In this document: positions 11,246 through 21,809 of the stretch, in pieces
Layout: each line of letters starts with the position of its first letter
Position numbering within the stretch: the first letter of the stretch is position 1
From: Polytrichum commune
Taxonomy: Eukaryota > Streptophyta > Polytrichopsida > Polytrichales > Polytrichaceae
DNA: 64,000 nucleotides
Reading direction: 5' to 3'
Assembly: GCA_950295325.1 (NCBI GenBank)
Contig: OX485803.1
Span: 74,229,554-74,293,553, forward strand
The notes under the pieces: generated by a model
Database searches by the model: none
What the model saw: the letters and a program-made list of their open reading frames with translations, nothing else
What the model was told of the DNA's origin: nothing
Program-made: the position numbers and the translations under genes

Positions 11246-11875
11246 GTGAAGGCGGCTTAGGTTTTTTATGTGTGCTTTGTTGTGCTCACTATGTATTGAG
11301 AGATTAGACTTGTGTATGTAATTCTTTTGTAATGAGCACCCGAGTTCTGCAGCACACTTTCTTAGATTTTCAAAAATGCTTAAGTAGAGCAGTTTCAATT
11401 CATTCACTATGGCCAAATGCCTCGGTGTTTCTGTAGTGTGTCCTGTACTTTTCAAGCAGCCTAAACAAGTGGAAATCTCAGCTCGGCCGAGTTGGCTTCA
11501 AGTGGCTGAGTTTGCATGATGAAATTCAGATCAATCTAGCTTATGTATTTTTATCCAATCGCACATCTATACAACAGGCGTGGGAGTGCCACTTGAATGT
11601 GATTATCAAATTAGATGGCTGATAGTAATTTCTATAAAATCAAAACTAGAAGTATTTATATGCAACAATCGTATTAAATCCATAGTCACACCAAAAACTC
11701 AACGAAATAGAAGAAATAAGGCTAGTAATATGTGTTGCATAAGAGATGGGAAATGGCAAAAGATATTGGATCAATGATTTCGTTACGTCCTTCATATAGT
11801 AAGGTCTATGGCAACAGAAACAGTTGGGCTTCTCAGTGTAAATTGTCCATTAGAAAATACTAAATTACTTGCTTA

Positions 11876-12407
11876 TGGGGCATTCCCACCTGACATTAGT
11901 TAGAAGTAGTTTTAGTCTAAAAGCGGTTTTAGTTATCTAGGTTTCACACATACGGCTCTTTTTAGTGCCGAGCCTAGGTGGACAATGATGTGGCATGGCT
12001 TAAAAGTGGAGGTTTTAAGCCTCAGCCACCGACCCTCCCATCGGTACCTAAACATGAGGCAAGAATATAGGAACTTTAAAAGTGTCGCCTCCCATCCTTG
12101 TGATTGGTTGCTTTTTAGTCTTAGCTATGAGGGCACGAGGAGCTTCATTAACAAAAACCGATGGTTAAGATAGGTGAGTAGTAAGGCATTTGGGGATGGG
12201 ACAAAAACTACCCAACATTCATTGCTGGGTAGATAAAACCATGAACATGTGTGAAAGCTACTTAACTAAAACCTACTTGAAAATCTCCGGAGCAAGTTCT
12301 TGTAGGTGCATTGGGATAGTTGGATGCCTCTGCTATAACCGAGGGAGCTTTACCCGGTTTTTAGGAAATACTTTGGGTCTTAACTAAAGTCAGGTGGGAA
12401 TGCCCCA
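11876..12407. mobile_element. Tourist-like (PIF/Harbinger) MITE, 532 bp
   Basis: Near-perfect terminal inverted repeats TGGGGCATTCCCACCTGAC and GTCAGGTGGGAATGCCCCA, bounded by TTA on both sides (11873-11875 and 12408-12410). A 3-bp TTA duplication is the hallmark of PIF/Harbinger. No transposase is coded, so it is non-autonomous. Well-kept ends suggest a fairly young insertion. Confidence 0.9.
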
Positions 12408-12410
12408 TTA

Positions 12411-14150
12411 GGTGGGGAGATAAGAGAGAGACGACTCCAAATTTGCCACCGGCTTGAATTATGGTGTTGCTTTGTCTTCAAGGTAGTCCCAATCTATATT
12501 TAATTTTGAAAGGTACATCACAAGAGTTGGAGGGACCTTGAAGATTGTGGATTCATGTCAAAGGTGGACACATTGAATGGGTGTGAACAAGCCAACATGC
12601 ATCTAATTTCCTTGAGGGCAAGCCCCTAGGTTCTCACATATTTGATCGAAAGTATCGGGTACACCTGAATATCCCCTATATGATTAGAATATATATATAA
12701 TTCCCCAATATCGCAATTTGGCAACAAATTGCCAAAATCAAAATCATTGATATGGGTTCTCATCAGGCCAGCATACCATGCAACCTCGGGGCAATACAAG
12801 GTGCATAATAGCACTATAAAATTTCCCTTCCACCAACAAAGATTTTAACTTGAGTGTAGTAAGAGGACATAGTAACATCTAGGCTATCTCCCTTCTCTCC
12901 GACGGACTTGTTAGTTGACATGGATAAAAGATTTGAAAATGTCAATGAAGTGGCGGGGATTGTGGGGTTCATGTCTCCCGAGGCAACACTTTCTTACACC
13001 AAGTCAGGGGGAGCCCATCTAACAATGTGTGAACTTCTAGACGATTAGTCGCATGTTCATTCCAATTAGAAATTGGTCAAATCATAATATTCTTTATTAC
13101 TTGACAACATCTTCTTGGACAACCACTAGTGCAATGGCAAGCCAAATGTTTATTCTTAGGAATACTCATAAATTTGCTTGTCCACATGCACCATGTTCAA
13201 GTGTTATCGAAGCACTTCAGATGCCAAGGCAACAAAGGGACCCAAAAATATTTCAACATAATTCTCATACAACAATAACATGTTTGAAAAGCTTTTCCTC
13301 ATACTTTGCTTGTCTCATATGCAAACAAACAAACAAAATTGAATATCTATATACCATAACAATTGTGATTGTAATTAACATGCCGATATTCATTTAAATA
13401 TGTGTCTCTATTGTGAGCACTTCCAACTCCATAGACAATTTTGACTATTGGATTGGATCGGAATTATTTGCACTTACCACAGGTTCTCACTTGCACCATC
13501 TAATTGGCATGGACTACAGGCCAGCGGGCCTTGGATTGAATGCACTTGATCATGTTTCCAGGAGCGAGTGGTGCGAGCAACCATGACGAGAGTTAGATTA
13601 GTAGTTAGAAAGCCCAGATTCTATCCCTTCAAAATTTGTGAAAAGTGGAGGTCTATGTTGCTACAGGAGTCAATCCGGAGTGAAATAAAGTCAAAGAATC
13701 ATAAAGTTAGTCTCCGAGTTCACCAACCATTGAAGTCAAACACAGTTGAATAAGTCCAACACTTACTAACTCAACTTAGCTTCACCAGTCTGGGGATGAA
13801 GCTTCTCATGCTGCATGACAAATTCGCACTTGCCATGCAATTCTGTACAAAATGTTAGAGACATGAATTCAACTGTTCCCTGGGATGTGACTATGACAGT
13901 ACCAAGGTCTTTGCGATTCTTCTACTGGATTCCAGGTTGTGCATTGATCAAATCCATGGTAGCCCTAGAGTGAAGCAAATGGCTCTCCAACAAGCTATGC
14001 TGCTGGAATCACAATTCAAAGGGAAGTAATTAGCTTACACCAAACGATATCAAGATTGCCAAATGTTTTAACCCATGAAGCGTTGGGCACAGATGATGAA
14101 AGGGGCAAGAGGAGACAATGTCAGAAACAGATGTTTTTGAATATGAATTC
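12411..14150. other. Intergenic stretch without recognised genes
   Basis: Open frames up to 114 codons occur but carry no family signature and no splice-consistent extension. It is AT-rich, ordinary plant intergenic sequence. Confidence 0.4.
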
Positions 14151-14560
14151 CACTTTGAAAACATGTTTTTGAGCCCTTCAACATGAATAAGCAATGGAAA
14201 GCAGATTATGCAGAGCACCCTGGAAATAATGCATAATATGAGGATGTACATCATAATTGTACAACTTACAGCCACCTCTTATTGACATAGATTTTCTGTC
14301 TGTTATCCTTCTGAAGTAAGTGATGGGAGGATTCAAAACTGCGACTCGTGAACAAGTAATGAAAGCAAGTTATACATAAATCCTGGCAAAAATATCCACA
14401 TCCATAAACATATATGTATATGTACATATATATATATACATAAAATTTAACCCAAAATATGAGGGCATATACATCACAATTGTACAACTTATAGTCACCT
14501 CACCTCTCATTGAGATGGATCTCTGTCTGTGATCCTTCCGAAGGACATAAATGTATCATA
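14150..14560. repeat. Diverged tandem duplication with AT-microsatellite
   Basis: Two units, about 220 bp apart, share ACATCA(T/C)AATTGTACAACTTA and GTCTGT(T/G)ATCCTTC. A TATATGTATATGTACATATA type microsatellite sits in between (about 14407-14441). It lies 370-780 bp past the ERF stop. Confidence 0.65.
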
Positions 14561-14928
14561 TACGAGAGACCTCAAGACTCTGACTCAATCACTCAAGTTT
14601 TAGACTCGACAAAAAAACATGAACACCAAAATTGGGTCGTCTTGCATCTAGGATGCATCACGTGGAATTTCTCATATGAAATCATTGAATGCGTGTACAT
14701 TGCTAATGTGCATGTACATATAACCACTCTCACTTTCTCCTATGTACAGCGTGTTGCCAGGACATACTGAACTAACAAAATTAAACCCTCATCACCAGCA
14801 CCCCTAACCCTCAATATAAGGAGAAGAAACAGCATCCTTTCTTAATAAATGCTGTCCATTAAGCTATGTCGACTAATATACACCAAACTCAACAAGAAGC
14901 AGACAGAAGAGAGAGAGCACGACTCGTA

Positions 14929-16665
14929 TCACGCGATCTCGGGAAACATCGAGAAGCATACTTCGAAGTCGGAGGGAGGCGAGAGGGGTCGCGAGTCTGG
15001 CTCAGGATGTGACATCGACAGGAGCTGCTCCAGGTAATCAGTTCCAAGGTCTTCCACCTCCAGCTGTAAGCATGGCTGGGACATGGCCATGACCATGGTC
15101 TCTTCGTTATGGCATTGCTCCGAAATCCGGTTTGTTGAATCGCCGATGCTGTCGGTCAACAGCGATGGCAAGCCACTCAATTCTTGTGCGGTTTCGAGTT
15201 TCGGCGATGTTGGAGCAGTTTGTGAGGATTCGCCTTGAATTTCTATTAGTGTTGGTGTGTCTGTGGGAGTTGAATTGGAAAGAGAAGAAATGGAAGCTCG
15301 AAGAGGGAAATTGAGGAGAGCTCTGCACCCTCGCATCTTAAGAGCAGCCGCATCGTATGCAGTGGCAGCTTCCTCCGCAGTGTCAAATGTTCCCAGCCAA
15401 ACCCGAGCTCCTTGTCTTGCAGAGTCTCGAATTTCGGCTGCAAATTTACCCCAGGGGCGATGTCTGACACCTCGGTAGTGCGGAGTGCTCTTCACTTTGA
15501 TCGGGTCATATTGCTGCCATTCGCCACCATTTTCCATATCCTTGTTTGCGGAAGCGGGATCCTTGCGTCGTTGGAACCCCATAGCTGCTGCTTCGGGAAA
15601 CGCGCGACGAACTGTCTTCCGTGGCATCTGTTTTGGCATAGGATTCGGATGATTCGGATGATCGGCGGATCCAGATGACCCCTGCTGCAGCACATGACTG
15701 AACGGAGTCTCTTCGGAGTCATTTTCGTTGGATGGAAGCTGATGCTGCGGTGGAGATGGCCCATGCTCCTGCTGCAACGGATGTGGGAAATCTGGTAGAG
15801 ATGTTTCCCATGGCTGTTGATGCTGATGGTGTACATGGCTTGTTGGCCATGGCAAGAGTTCCTCCTTCACTACAGTGGCAATAGCTTCGGAAGGTGGAGG
15901 AGTGTGAGAATTAGATGCTTGCTGCGACATTGCAACGCTCTCATTGCTACGTCTCGACCAGGACTCCATTGACGATGCCAGTGCCCCTAGGGCCGCCTGT
16001 GCTTCAGGCATATTCTTGAAGATGTCCTCCGAGAATTGTCGGTGTCGGCTGTCAAAGGTCTGGAAATCAGGCTCCCATTTAAACTGCTGCTGATGAGCAG
16101 CAGCAGCGGCCATGGAGCTCCCCGCCTGCTGCTGTTGCATTACAACTTGAGCTGAGCGGCCGAGGGTTTCGCGAATACACTCTGTAATATTTGGGCCGTG
16201 TAATTGGCGCAGTTGGTTGCCTAGGAAGAACGTTCTCTGGTAGTGTTTCTTCTCCAGGGGCTGCTGCTGCTCTAGTAAGCGGCCCACCCCTATTTCATCC
16301 GACCACGACCGCTTGTGTAAGTACTTCCCCGAGGAGCTCGAGACGGTGGTTTCTTCATCGTTGCCGCCTCCATGCTGCAGCTTCGGAGATGACAGACAGG
16401 GGAAATGGTGGTTAGCATACGACGTAGTAGAAGATGGCGAGGGTTTGGCAGCAAGGGCGGCAAGAGGGTCACAATCCTGAAATTGCGCTTTGAATGAGTC
16501 CAGAGATGACGATGTTGATGATGGTGGTGATAATGACAATGAGGACGAGGATGGTTGCTGCTGCTGTACCGTGGTGGCTATGGAGCTGAATTCCGCACCA
16601 CCACCAGATGTGCTGGGCGCTATTTCTGCCTTTCTCGCGCGCTTCGAAAAGCTGAAAATATTCAT
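14929..16665 (-). CDS. AP2/ERF-domain transcription factor, intronless, 578 aa
   Basis: One uninterrupted frame begins [19 protein letters not shown] single AP2/ERF domain lies at about residues 395-453: [20 protein letters not shown], then [20 protein letters not shown] and [13 protein letters not shown]. The Ala and Asp at the WLG-proximal positions (AEIRDS; A and D of the ERF type) mark the ERF rather than the DREB branch, closest in wording to group IX/ethylene-response factors such as ERF5/ERF6 (inference). The nuclear protein binds GCC-box promoters. The rest is low complexity: Ser-rich and Gln-rich runs in the first 60 residues, Gln/Ala tracts near 175-195, His/Gln/Pro runs near 280-315, a basic patch ([12 protein letters not shown]) and an acidic C-terminus ending [14 protein letters not shown] that may activate transcription. 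It is longer than most angiosperm ERFs (200-350 aa). Confidence 0.9.
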   Translation of the reverse strand: MNIFSFSKRARKAEIAPSTSGGGAEFSSIATTVQQQQPSSSSLSLSPPSSTSSSLDSFKAQFQDCDPLAALAAKPSPSSTTSYANHHFPCLSSPKLQHGGGNDEETTVSSSSGKYLHKRSWSDEIGVGRLLEQQQPLEKKHYQRTFFLGNQLRQLHGPNITECIRETLGRSAQVVMQQQQAGSSMAAAAAHQQQFKWEPDFQTFDSRHRQFSEDIFKNMPEAQAALGALASSMESWSRRSNESVAMSQQASNSHTPPPSEAIATVVKEELLPWPTSHVHHQHQQPWETSLPDFPHPLQQEHGPSPPQHQLPSNENDSEETPFSHVLQQGSSGSADHPNHPNPMPKQMPRKTVRRAFPEAAAMGFQRRKDPASANKDMENGGEWQQYDPIKVKSTPHYRGVRHRPWGKFAAEIRDSARQGARVWLGTFDTAEEAATAYDAAALKMRGCRALLNFPLRASISSLSNSTPTDTPTLIEIQGESSQTAPTSPKLETAQELSGLPSLLTDSIGDSTNRISEQCHNEETMVMAMSQPCLQLEVEDLGTDYLEQLLSMSHPEPDSRPLSPPSDFEVCFSMFPEIA

Positions 16666-16704
16666 CGTCTTCCTGACACGCTTCTCACCAACGTCACTAA
16701 ACTC

Positions 16705-16759
<55 letters not shown>

Positions 16760-17280
16760 CAACACATACAAATCTTTACTCACCCGAGTATTATCTCAAC
16801 CTGTCCTACAAACACAGCATATTCCATACTGCTGTCCGATCGTCCCCTTCAAACACTCGACAACCTTCCCCTGCATGTAATAATCAAGAAGCAAAACAGA
16901 CACACAGCTCTCATCTGCCAACTTCGGATGCTTTAGTCGGTAAACCGCACTGCTTGCTTGCAGAAAATTCCTACGCCTCCAATCCTCTGTAAAAGAAAAC
17001 ACTTCCTCTGCTCCAAATGCACGCCGCTTCTTCTGCTTCTTCTTCCTCCAAGCAAGCTCGATTCCTTCACCCCCCCCAGAAGCTCTGTTTCTCTACATCC
17101 GAAGCCCCTAAAATCTCACAAACTCTGCACTAAAACACTCCGTTGGCACCACATTTGCAAAACCGAGGATGAATTTCTGGCTCTCACCACATGGACAGAC
17201 ATAAACACACGATTCTCGAGTACAATCTTAAAACGCGCGAGCAGCGAAGGAGGATCTGAGTAATAAAGCTGATGAGGTGC
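16666..17280 (-). promoter_or_regulatory. 5' leader and proximal promoter of the ERF gene
   Basis: Upstream of the ERF ATG, in the minus sense, lies a (TG)n(AG)n tract (CT run about 16704-16727 and CA run to about 16757 on the plus strand), only 40-90 bases before the start codon. The GC content is higher than in the distal intergenic DNA. Frames reading through it on the plus strand are repeats in translation, not genes. The transcription start is not visible. Confidence 0.5.
16704..16757. repeat. Compound microsatellite (CT)n(CA)n
   Basis: About 12 CT units run straight into about 15 CA units. It lies in the presumed 5' UTR of the ERF gene, where length changes could affect expression. Confidence 0.95.
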
Positions 17281-17684
17281 CAGCCTGCAGATGACTCAAA
17301 GGCTGTTTTGGTTATATGAACCAGGCACATACCCGGCACTGTCACCTCCATACCCGGTCAAAGGACCGTGGACTGGCTCTTCCGTAGGCCCTTTCGTAGC
17401 CTTGCCCCCCTTCTAACACTAGGGCTCTGCCTATTTCCGCGGATTCCCTCACTGCACCAACACAGGAGGCTGTCCGAACATGTCACTGTATACTGGTCTC
17501 CCTCTTTAGAGCAACCCCAGTCGTCCCTGGATCTGCATCCGGGAATGAAAAGTGGCCTCCATCCATAATGCAGATCCAGACCCAGGCAAAACTGCCACTC
17601 ATTCTGCATTGTTTTCATCAGAATTTCCTCTAAAATGATTTGTAGTTTTCTGAAGTCATGAACTTCAACTGCTTAGTTCTCAAA

Positions 17685-17960
17685 CTCATCTGTGCTTCAT
17701 GCGTAACTAGTATTTTTTTCCCTGGTTTACTCTAGACTATAACTGGTTATTTTCAAGCTAATCCATGCTTCATGCGTAACTATAATTATTTCTTGGGTTA
17801 CCCTAAACCTCAACCGGTTATTTCTCAAACTCATCCGTAATTTGCACGTAACTAGAATTATCTCCTGGTTTATCCTAAACCTCAACCAGTTATTTCTAAA
17901 ACTCATCCCTAATTTTGTGCGTAACTAGAATTATCTCTTGGTTTACCCTAAACCTCGTCA
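17685..17960. repeat. Tandem array, 4 units of 72-73 bp
   Basis: CTCATCC(G/A)T-like unit starts lie at 17685, 17758, 17830 and 17902. Each unit holds GCGTAACTA, a TTTACCCTAAACCTCAAC-like string and GGTTATTTCTCAAA. Related CCGGTTATTTCTCAAACT phrases occur in dispersed repeats at 21.2, 32.0 and 47.8 kb. Confidence 0.85.
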
Positions 17961-18204
17961 TTCACTAGAACCCTACCATATTGAGTTGTCTTTAGTTAAA
18001 AGCCACCATGAAGTTGTTTGTCCTTAGCCGATAGCAGGTTCCCTGCATATCTCGACGAAATGCAGGGAGTCCTGCACTTCCTGTATTATTTTACATCCAA
18101 TTTTAGCAAATAGCAGGGTGACTGGGCCAGTATCCTACATCTGCATCCGCATCACGTATGAAAAAACGCAAATGCAGATGCAACTGCAGGGTCACTGAGC
18201 TTGC

Positions 18205-18976
18205 CCTTAGTATGACATGTTTGGGAAACACACAGAAGAAAAAAATTAAATTTTACAAAAAATCGTATTATCAAGGTCTCATCTTCTCATTCATATGGCA
18301 AATGGCGTAAAGTTGTCGTATTATTGAGGGAATAAAAAAACATAAGTAATATGAGCTTGAAAATATATACAAAGAGGTTAAGCAATATAGATGGTATGAA
18401 ATAATACCTTATAGCTCCAAGCAAATACGAATCTTTTTAAGAACTCTTGAAAGAGAAGTCCAAAGATCTCTGGTGTTGCCTACCCAAGTTAGCAACTGTC
18501 ATCTTATCTAAACTTCCTACAACTTTTGAAAATTAGTAATTTCATTAACACCAAAATATAAAGAGTTCTCTAATAAGAAACTAGACAATATTGATGCATG
18601 ACATTTAGCATCAAGATATTGGTGATATTATATCACATGTGTACAAGGCAACACACTAGGCAAGAGGCCACTCTAACCCTAACCATGTCCATTCTACACT
18701 AGTAACCCTAATTTTCATTAAGTTCCCAATGATAAGTGAAGTTCGCAAGTAGTTGCCAAGTGAAAATGAATGTATTGCAGATGTACATTACATAGATGAA
18801 AGGAATTTTAGCATTAACTACCGCTTTACTATGACAAAACAGAGATTATAAATGTCGCATTATCGAGTGTCGTAGTCGTATAAAAGAGGGAGTTTTGAAC
18901 TAAAAAGTTTGGTCTCGCAAAAAATGTGTCGTAATATTGAGGGTATTGTATAAAGGAGTGTTGGATTAACGAGGTT
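18205..18976. mobile_element. Dispersed element family F, copy 1
   Basis: It is nearly identical in layout to 26822-27556 (begins CCTTAGTATGACAT, contains AGCAATATAGATGGTATGAA and CAAGGCAACACACTAGG, ends TTAACGAGGTTAGAC). Ends form weak inverted repeats (CCTNNTTAATATGACA). Related motifs (ATTATCGAGTGTCGTA, GTCGTATTATTGAGGG) recur inside. Non-coding and non-autonomous; class not settled. Confidence 0.7.
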
Positions 18977-19735
18977 AGACTTTTATAGCTTACTACGCCG
19001 GCACCGTTCCCCAAAACCCGACGGACCACGTTACTATGATTATGTAGTCGGAACCCGACTGTGCTAGTGTGCACTAATTATCCCAATTAGTGTGTATGGT
19101 CGTAATTCCTAAAACACACACTATTTTGCCGACTCTCAAAATTGGTAGTGAGGGCTGAACTTTTTATTGAGTGATACTAAATTCATGAATACATGCTCAA
19201 GTACCATACATATTCAAGAAATTTTATGTGTCCTCTAAGGTGCTTGTAGAGTGATAAATAGTTTTTGTTTGCAAACACATGCTTGTCAGTGGATAGTGTC
19301 ATGATGAACAATGTTGCTGTGGATATTATTTTCCATGGATGGTGACATGATGAAAAGTGGCAATACTTTCTATGAATAATGTTGCTATGGATAGTATTTT
19401 CAGTGGATAGTGTTGAGGTGGACAATGCTCTCTAGATCTTTGGGTGGCACTAATTATAGTATCATTTTCATTAATGTCCCGCACACACTATTTGCCCTCC
19501 CTCACCAATTGGGGTAATCGATGTAGTTACAAATGAACCGATTGAGTTTTAGAAATAACCGGTTGAAATTCAAGACTTTAGGAAAATTACCCATCATTTT
19601 AGAGAAATTTAGAGATTATTTCTTAAAATAATAAAGAAACAAAAGATGTCAACATGTAATTGATTGGACTTGGGAACACTAGGATTTCAACTGATTATGC
19701 CCAAAAATCTCCCCAAGCACTGTATGCTTATGATA

Positions 19736-20008
19736 TTCATGTGAGGGGCTTGGGATTTGTGGCGTCCATGTAAAGTCATCCATTGGCGATGAAAGGGCTC
19801 TAGTGAAAACAAGTCCCTTATACAATTGAGGGTTGATTCTGTACGGCTAGACTCCACTACACTACTATGGGTGGGACTTTGATGCTATTCCGGAGTCAAA
19901 TCATCTAATTATAGTTGTTTTCAAGTTATAATATGATTCGGTGTGTTTTAATCTATGCAATGGAAGAGTTTACGTAGACACTACGAATCCCTAGCCATGG
20001 GGGTGGGG
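19736..20008. repeat. Dispersed repeat family H, copy 1
   Basis: It matches 24785-25052: GGCTTGGGATT(T/C)GTGGC, TCTAGTGAAAACAAGT, GCAATGGA(A/T)GA, TTTACGTAGACA(C/T)(T/C) and CCCTAGCCA. Non-coding; class unknown. Confidence 0.65.
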
Positions 20009-20024
20009 AGCAACTACGTACTAA

Positions 20025-20393
20025 GGGTGAGTTTCCATGTAGGCCGCTCGCCCACTAGGTTCTAGATAATAGTGAGTTGCATGTGTTTGCACAAGCTGCC
20101 AACCAACCACATTCTAGTGGCCTACTACTAGAATGTGGAGGGCCATGGACTCATGCTGCTAGACTTTCATGTGCCCACTAAAACACTTTTTAACCTACAA
20201 GTGCCAGTCACTAAAGGATTGAAGATTAGTTTTAGAAGGAGGAGGTTAGTAGATGGGTTTGGATTTGAGATGATGAGAGGAGCTAGTTGGCACATACAAA
20301 CCCTGCTCCACCAGATTCCATCTACATTTGGGCAAGTTTGGCCTTATTCCCACTAGAATCTACTCGGTGAGCAGTGTATATGGAAACTCGCCC
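20025..20393 (-). mobile_element. PIF/Harbinger-like MITE, family C, empty-site copy
   Basis: Terminal repeats GGGTGAGTTTCCATGTAGGC and ...ATATGGAAACTCGCCC are bounded by TAA on both sides (20022-20024, 20394-20396). Read on the minus strand it aligns with 35981-36776 and 58324-58965 but lacks the TA-family MITE those two contain; the corresponding site reads GTGCCAACTAGCTCC. Confidence 0.88.
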
Positions 20394-21028
20394 TAACTAC
20401 TCTACTCCCTCTTTAATTATAACCACATGTCATCAAATATTATGCTGCTATATTTTATTGGACGCAAGTCACAGTGTTCGACTTAGGTCACACACAAGCC
20501 AAGAGCCGTGACCATGAAATTGTGAGAACCCAAAAGAAGTGTCTAAAGGCCGTCCCAAGACACTTCCAAAATCATGTAGTGTGGTCACAAGCCTTCAAGT
20601 GTAGAGTAAAAGTCATATGTGACCGGGCCCTCAACCAAATGCTATTCATGCGGGGTCCTCCCACATGTTAAAGTATAATAAATCAACGGTTGTGAACATT
20701 CGGAATGCCATCGTCTCCCAGTGTTGTCTTAGGCCTACCTCCAAGAGGCGGTTTCGAAAATAATCCAAATAGCCAAAAAAAAAAAATGATCCATTTGATG
20801 CCATGTAGGAATCCGTGTACACTTTGCATCCATCTTACATTCACTCACATACTCCGTTGGTCCCTCAAGCATAGTGTGAAGCGAACTTGGACCGGCTCCG
20901 CCTTTTCCACCAATGAGAGTGCTTGAAATGCAATGGTCACGGGCCCTCAGTCTCGTGTGTGAAGTGGCCCTCATTACAAGGTAAAGATTATAAGGCTTTT
21001 GAAGCTTCTTGAGAAGGTATGATAACAT

Positions 21029-21245
21029 CAGTGTCCGGAGAGATTTTTGAAGTTACATAATTGGTCAAGATCCTAGTGTTTCCAAGTCCAACCGGTTGCA
21101 TGTTGTGATATTAATTTGAGGTATATTCCATAGATTCCTCTAAACTGATGGTTAGTTTTCTTGAAGTCTTGAACTTCAACCGGTTATTTCTCAAACTAAA
21201 CCGGTTCATCTCTAACTAAGTTAGGGGTCGGTTCTCCCCAATCAT
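21029..21245. repeat. Dispersed repeat family G, copy 1
   Basis: Starts GTGTCCGGAGAGATTTTTG and ends GGTTCTCCCCAATCATTGG. It shares GGTCAAGATCCTAGTGTTTC, GAGGTATATTC and CTTCAACCGGTTATTTCTCA with copies at 30.2, 31.8 and 47.7 kb. No coding content. Class unknown; no clear target duplication. Confidence 0.65.
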
Positions 21246-21463
21246 TGGACGGGATGCTTCTTCATCACATTCATCCCTTGTTGAAGGATGTTCCATGGGC
21301 CCTTGTAATCTAGAAGGCGGAAGAAGGTGAGAGAGTGGGAATTCTTGCATACGGGTGTACCTCTTATCCATCCAACATTCTAAAATGGTAAATAAATAAA
21401 TAAATAATACATGATTAATGTCAAATGACCTCAAGCTTACTAACTCGGGATCTTTGAAAACTA

Positions 21464-21799
21464 CACTAAATATGATATTTAGTGTTTGATTGGATTTAGT
21501 GTTTTACCATCCTACTTTGCTCAACACTAATTTTCAATTCTTTGATAATTAGTGTTAGACATAAATGCGCCGTTGCCGCCTTCCTTGTTGCCACCTCTTT
21601 CCTGGAAACAATCAATCACCTTCCTTGTGCCACCTCTTTCCTACTAAACACTAAATTCGTGCATGTAACTTTCACATATTAACATAGATGATATTTAGTG
21701 TTTGAGTTTACATTTAATGTTACTTACTTTCATAGGGTTAGTGATATTTAGTGTAGTGTTCGTATTTAGTGTATCTAACACTAAATATCATATTTAGTG
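21464..21799. mobile_element. TA-type MITE with family A ends, distinct interior
   Basis: Ends CACTAAATATGATATTTAGTG and CACTAAATATCATATTTAGTG lie between TA dinucleotides. The interior differs from the other copies and repeats TTTAGTG-containing palindromes several times, plus a direct repeat of CACCTTCCTTG(T)TGCCACCTCTTTCC-type units. Confidence 0.85.
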
Positions 21800-21809
21800 T
21801 AGTTCCGGT

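Noticed and set aside
12626-13753. Several 60-114 codon frames in the OHP1-ERF interval
   Set aside because: No conserved motif, AT-rich composition and no splice-consistent neighbours.
16490-16992. Two plus-strand frames of 145-148 codons rich in [15 protein letters not shown]
   Set aside because: They are the translation of the (CT)n(CA)n microsatellite and the antisense of the ERF N-terminus.
21029-21245. Family G copies as solo long terminal repeats
   Set aside because: They begin TGTCC and end near CA, but no consistent target duplication or associated internal region was found, so they are left unclassified.
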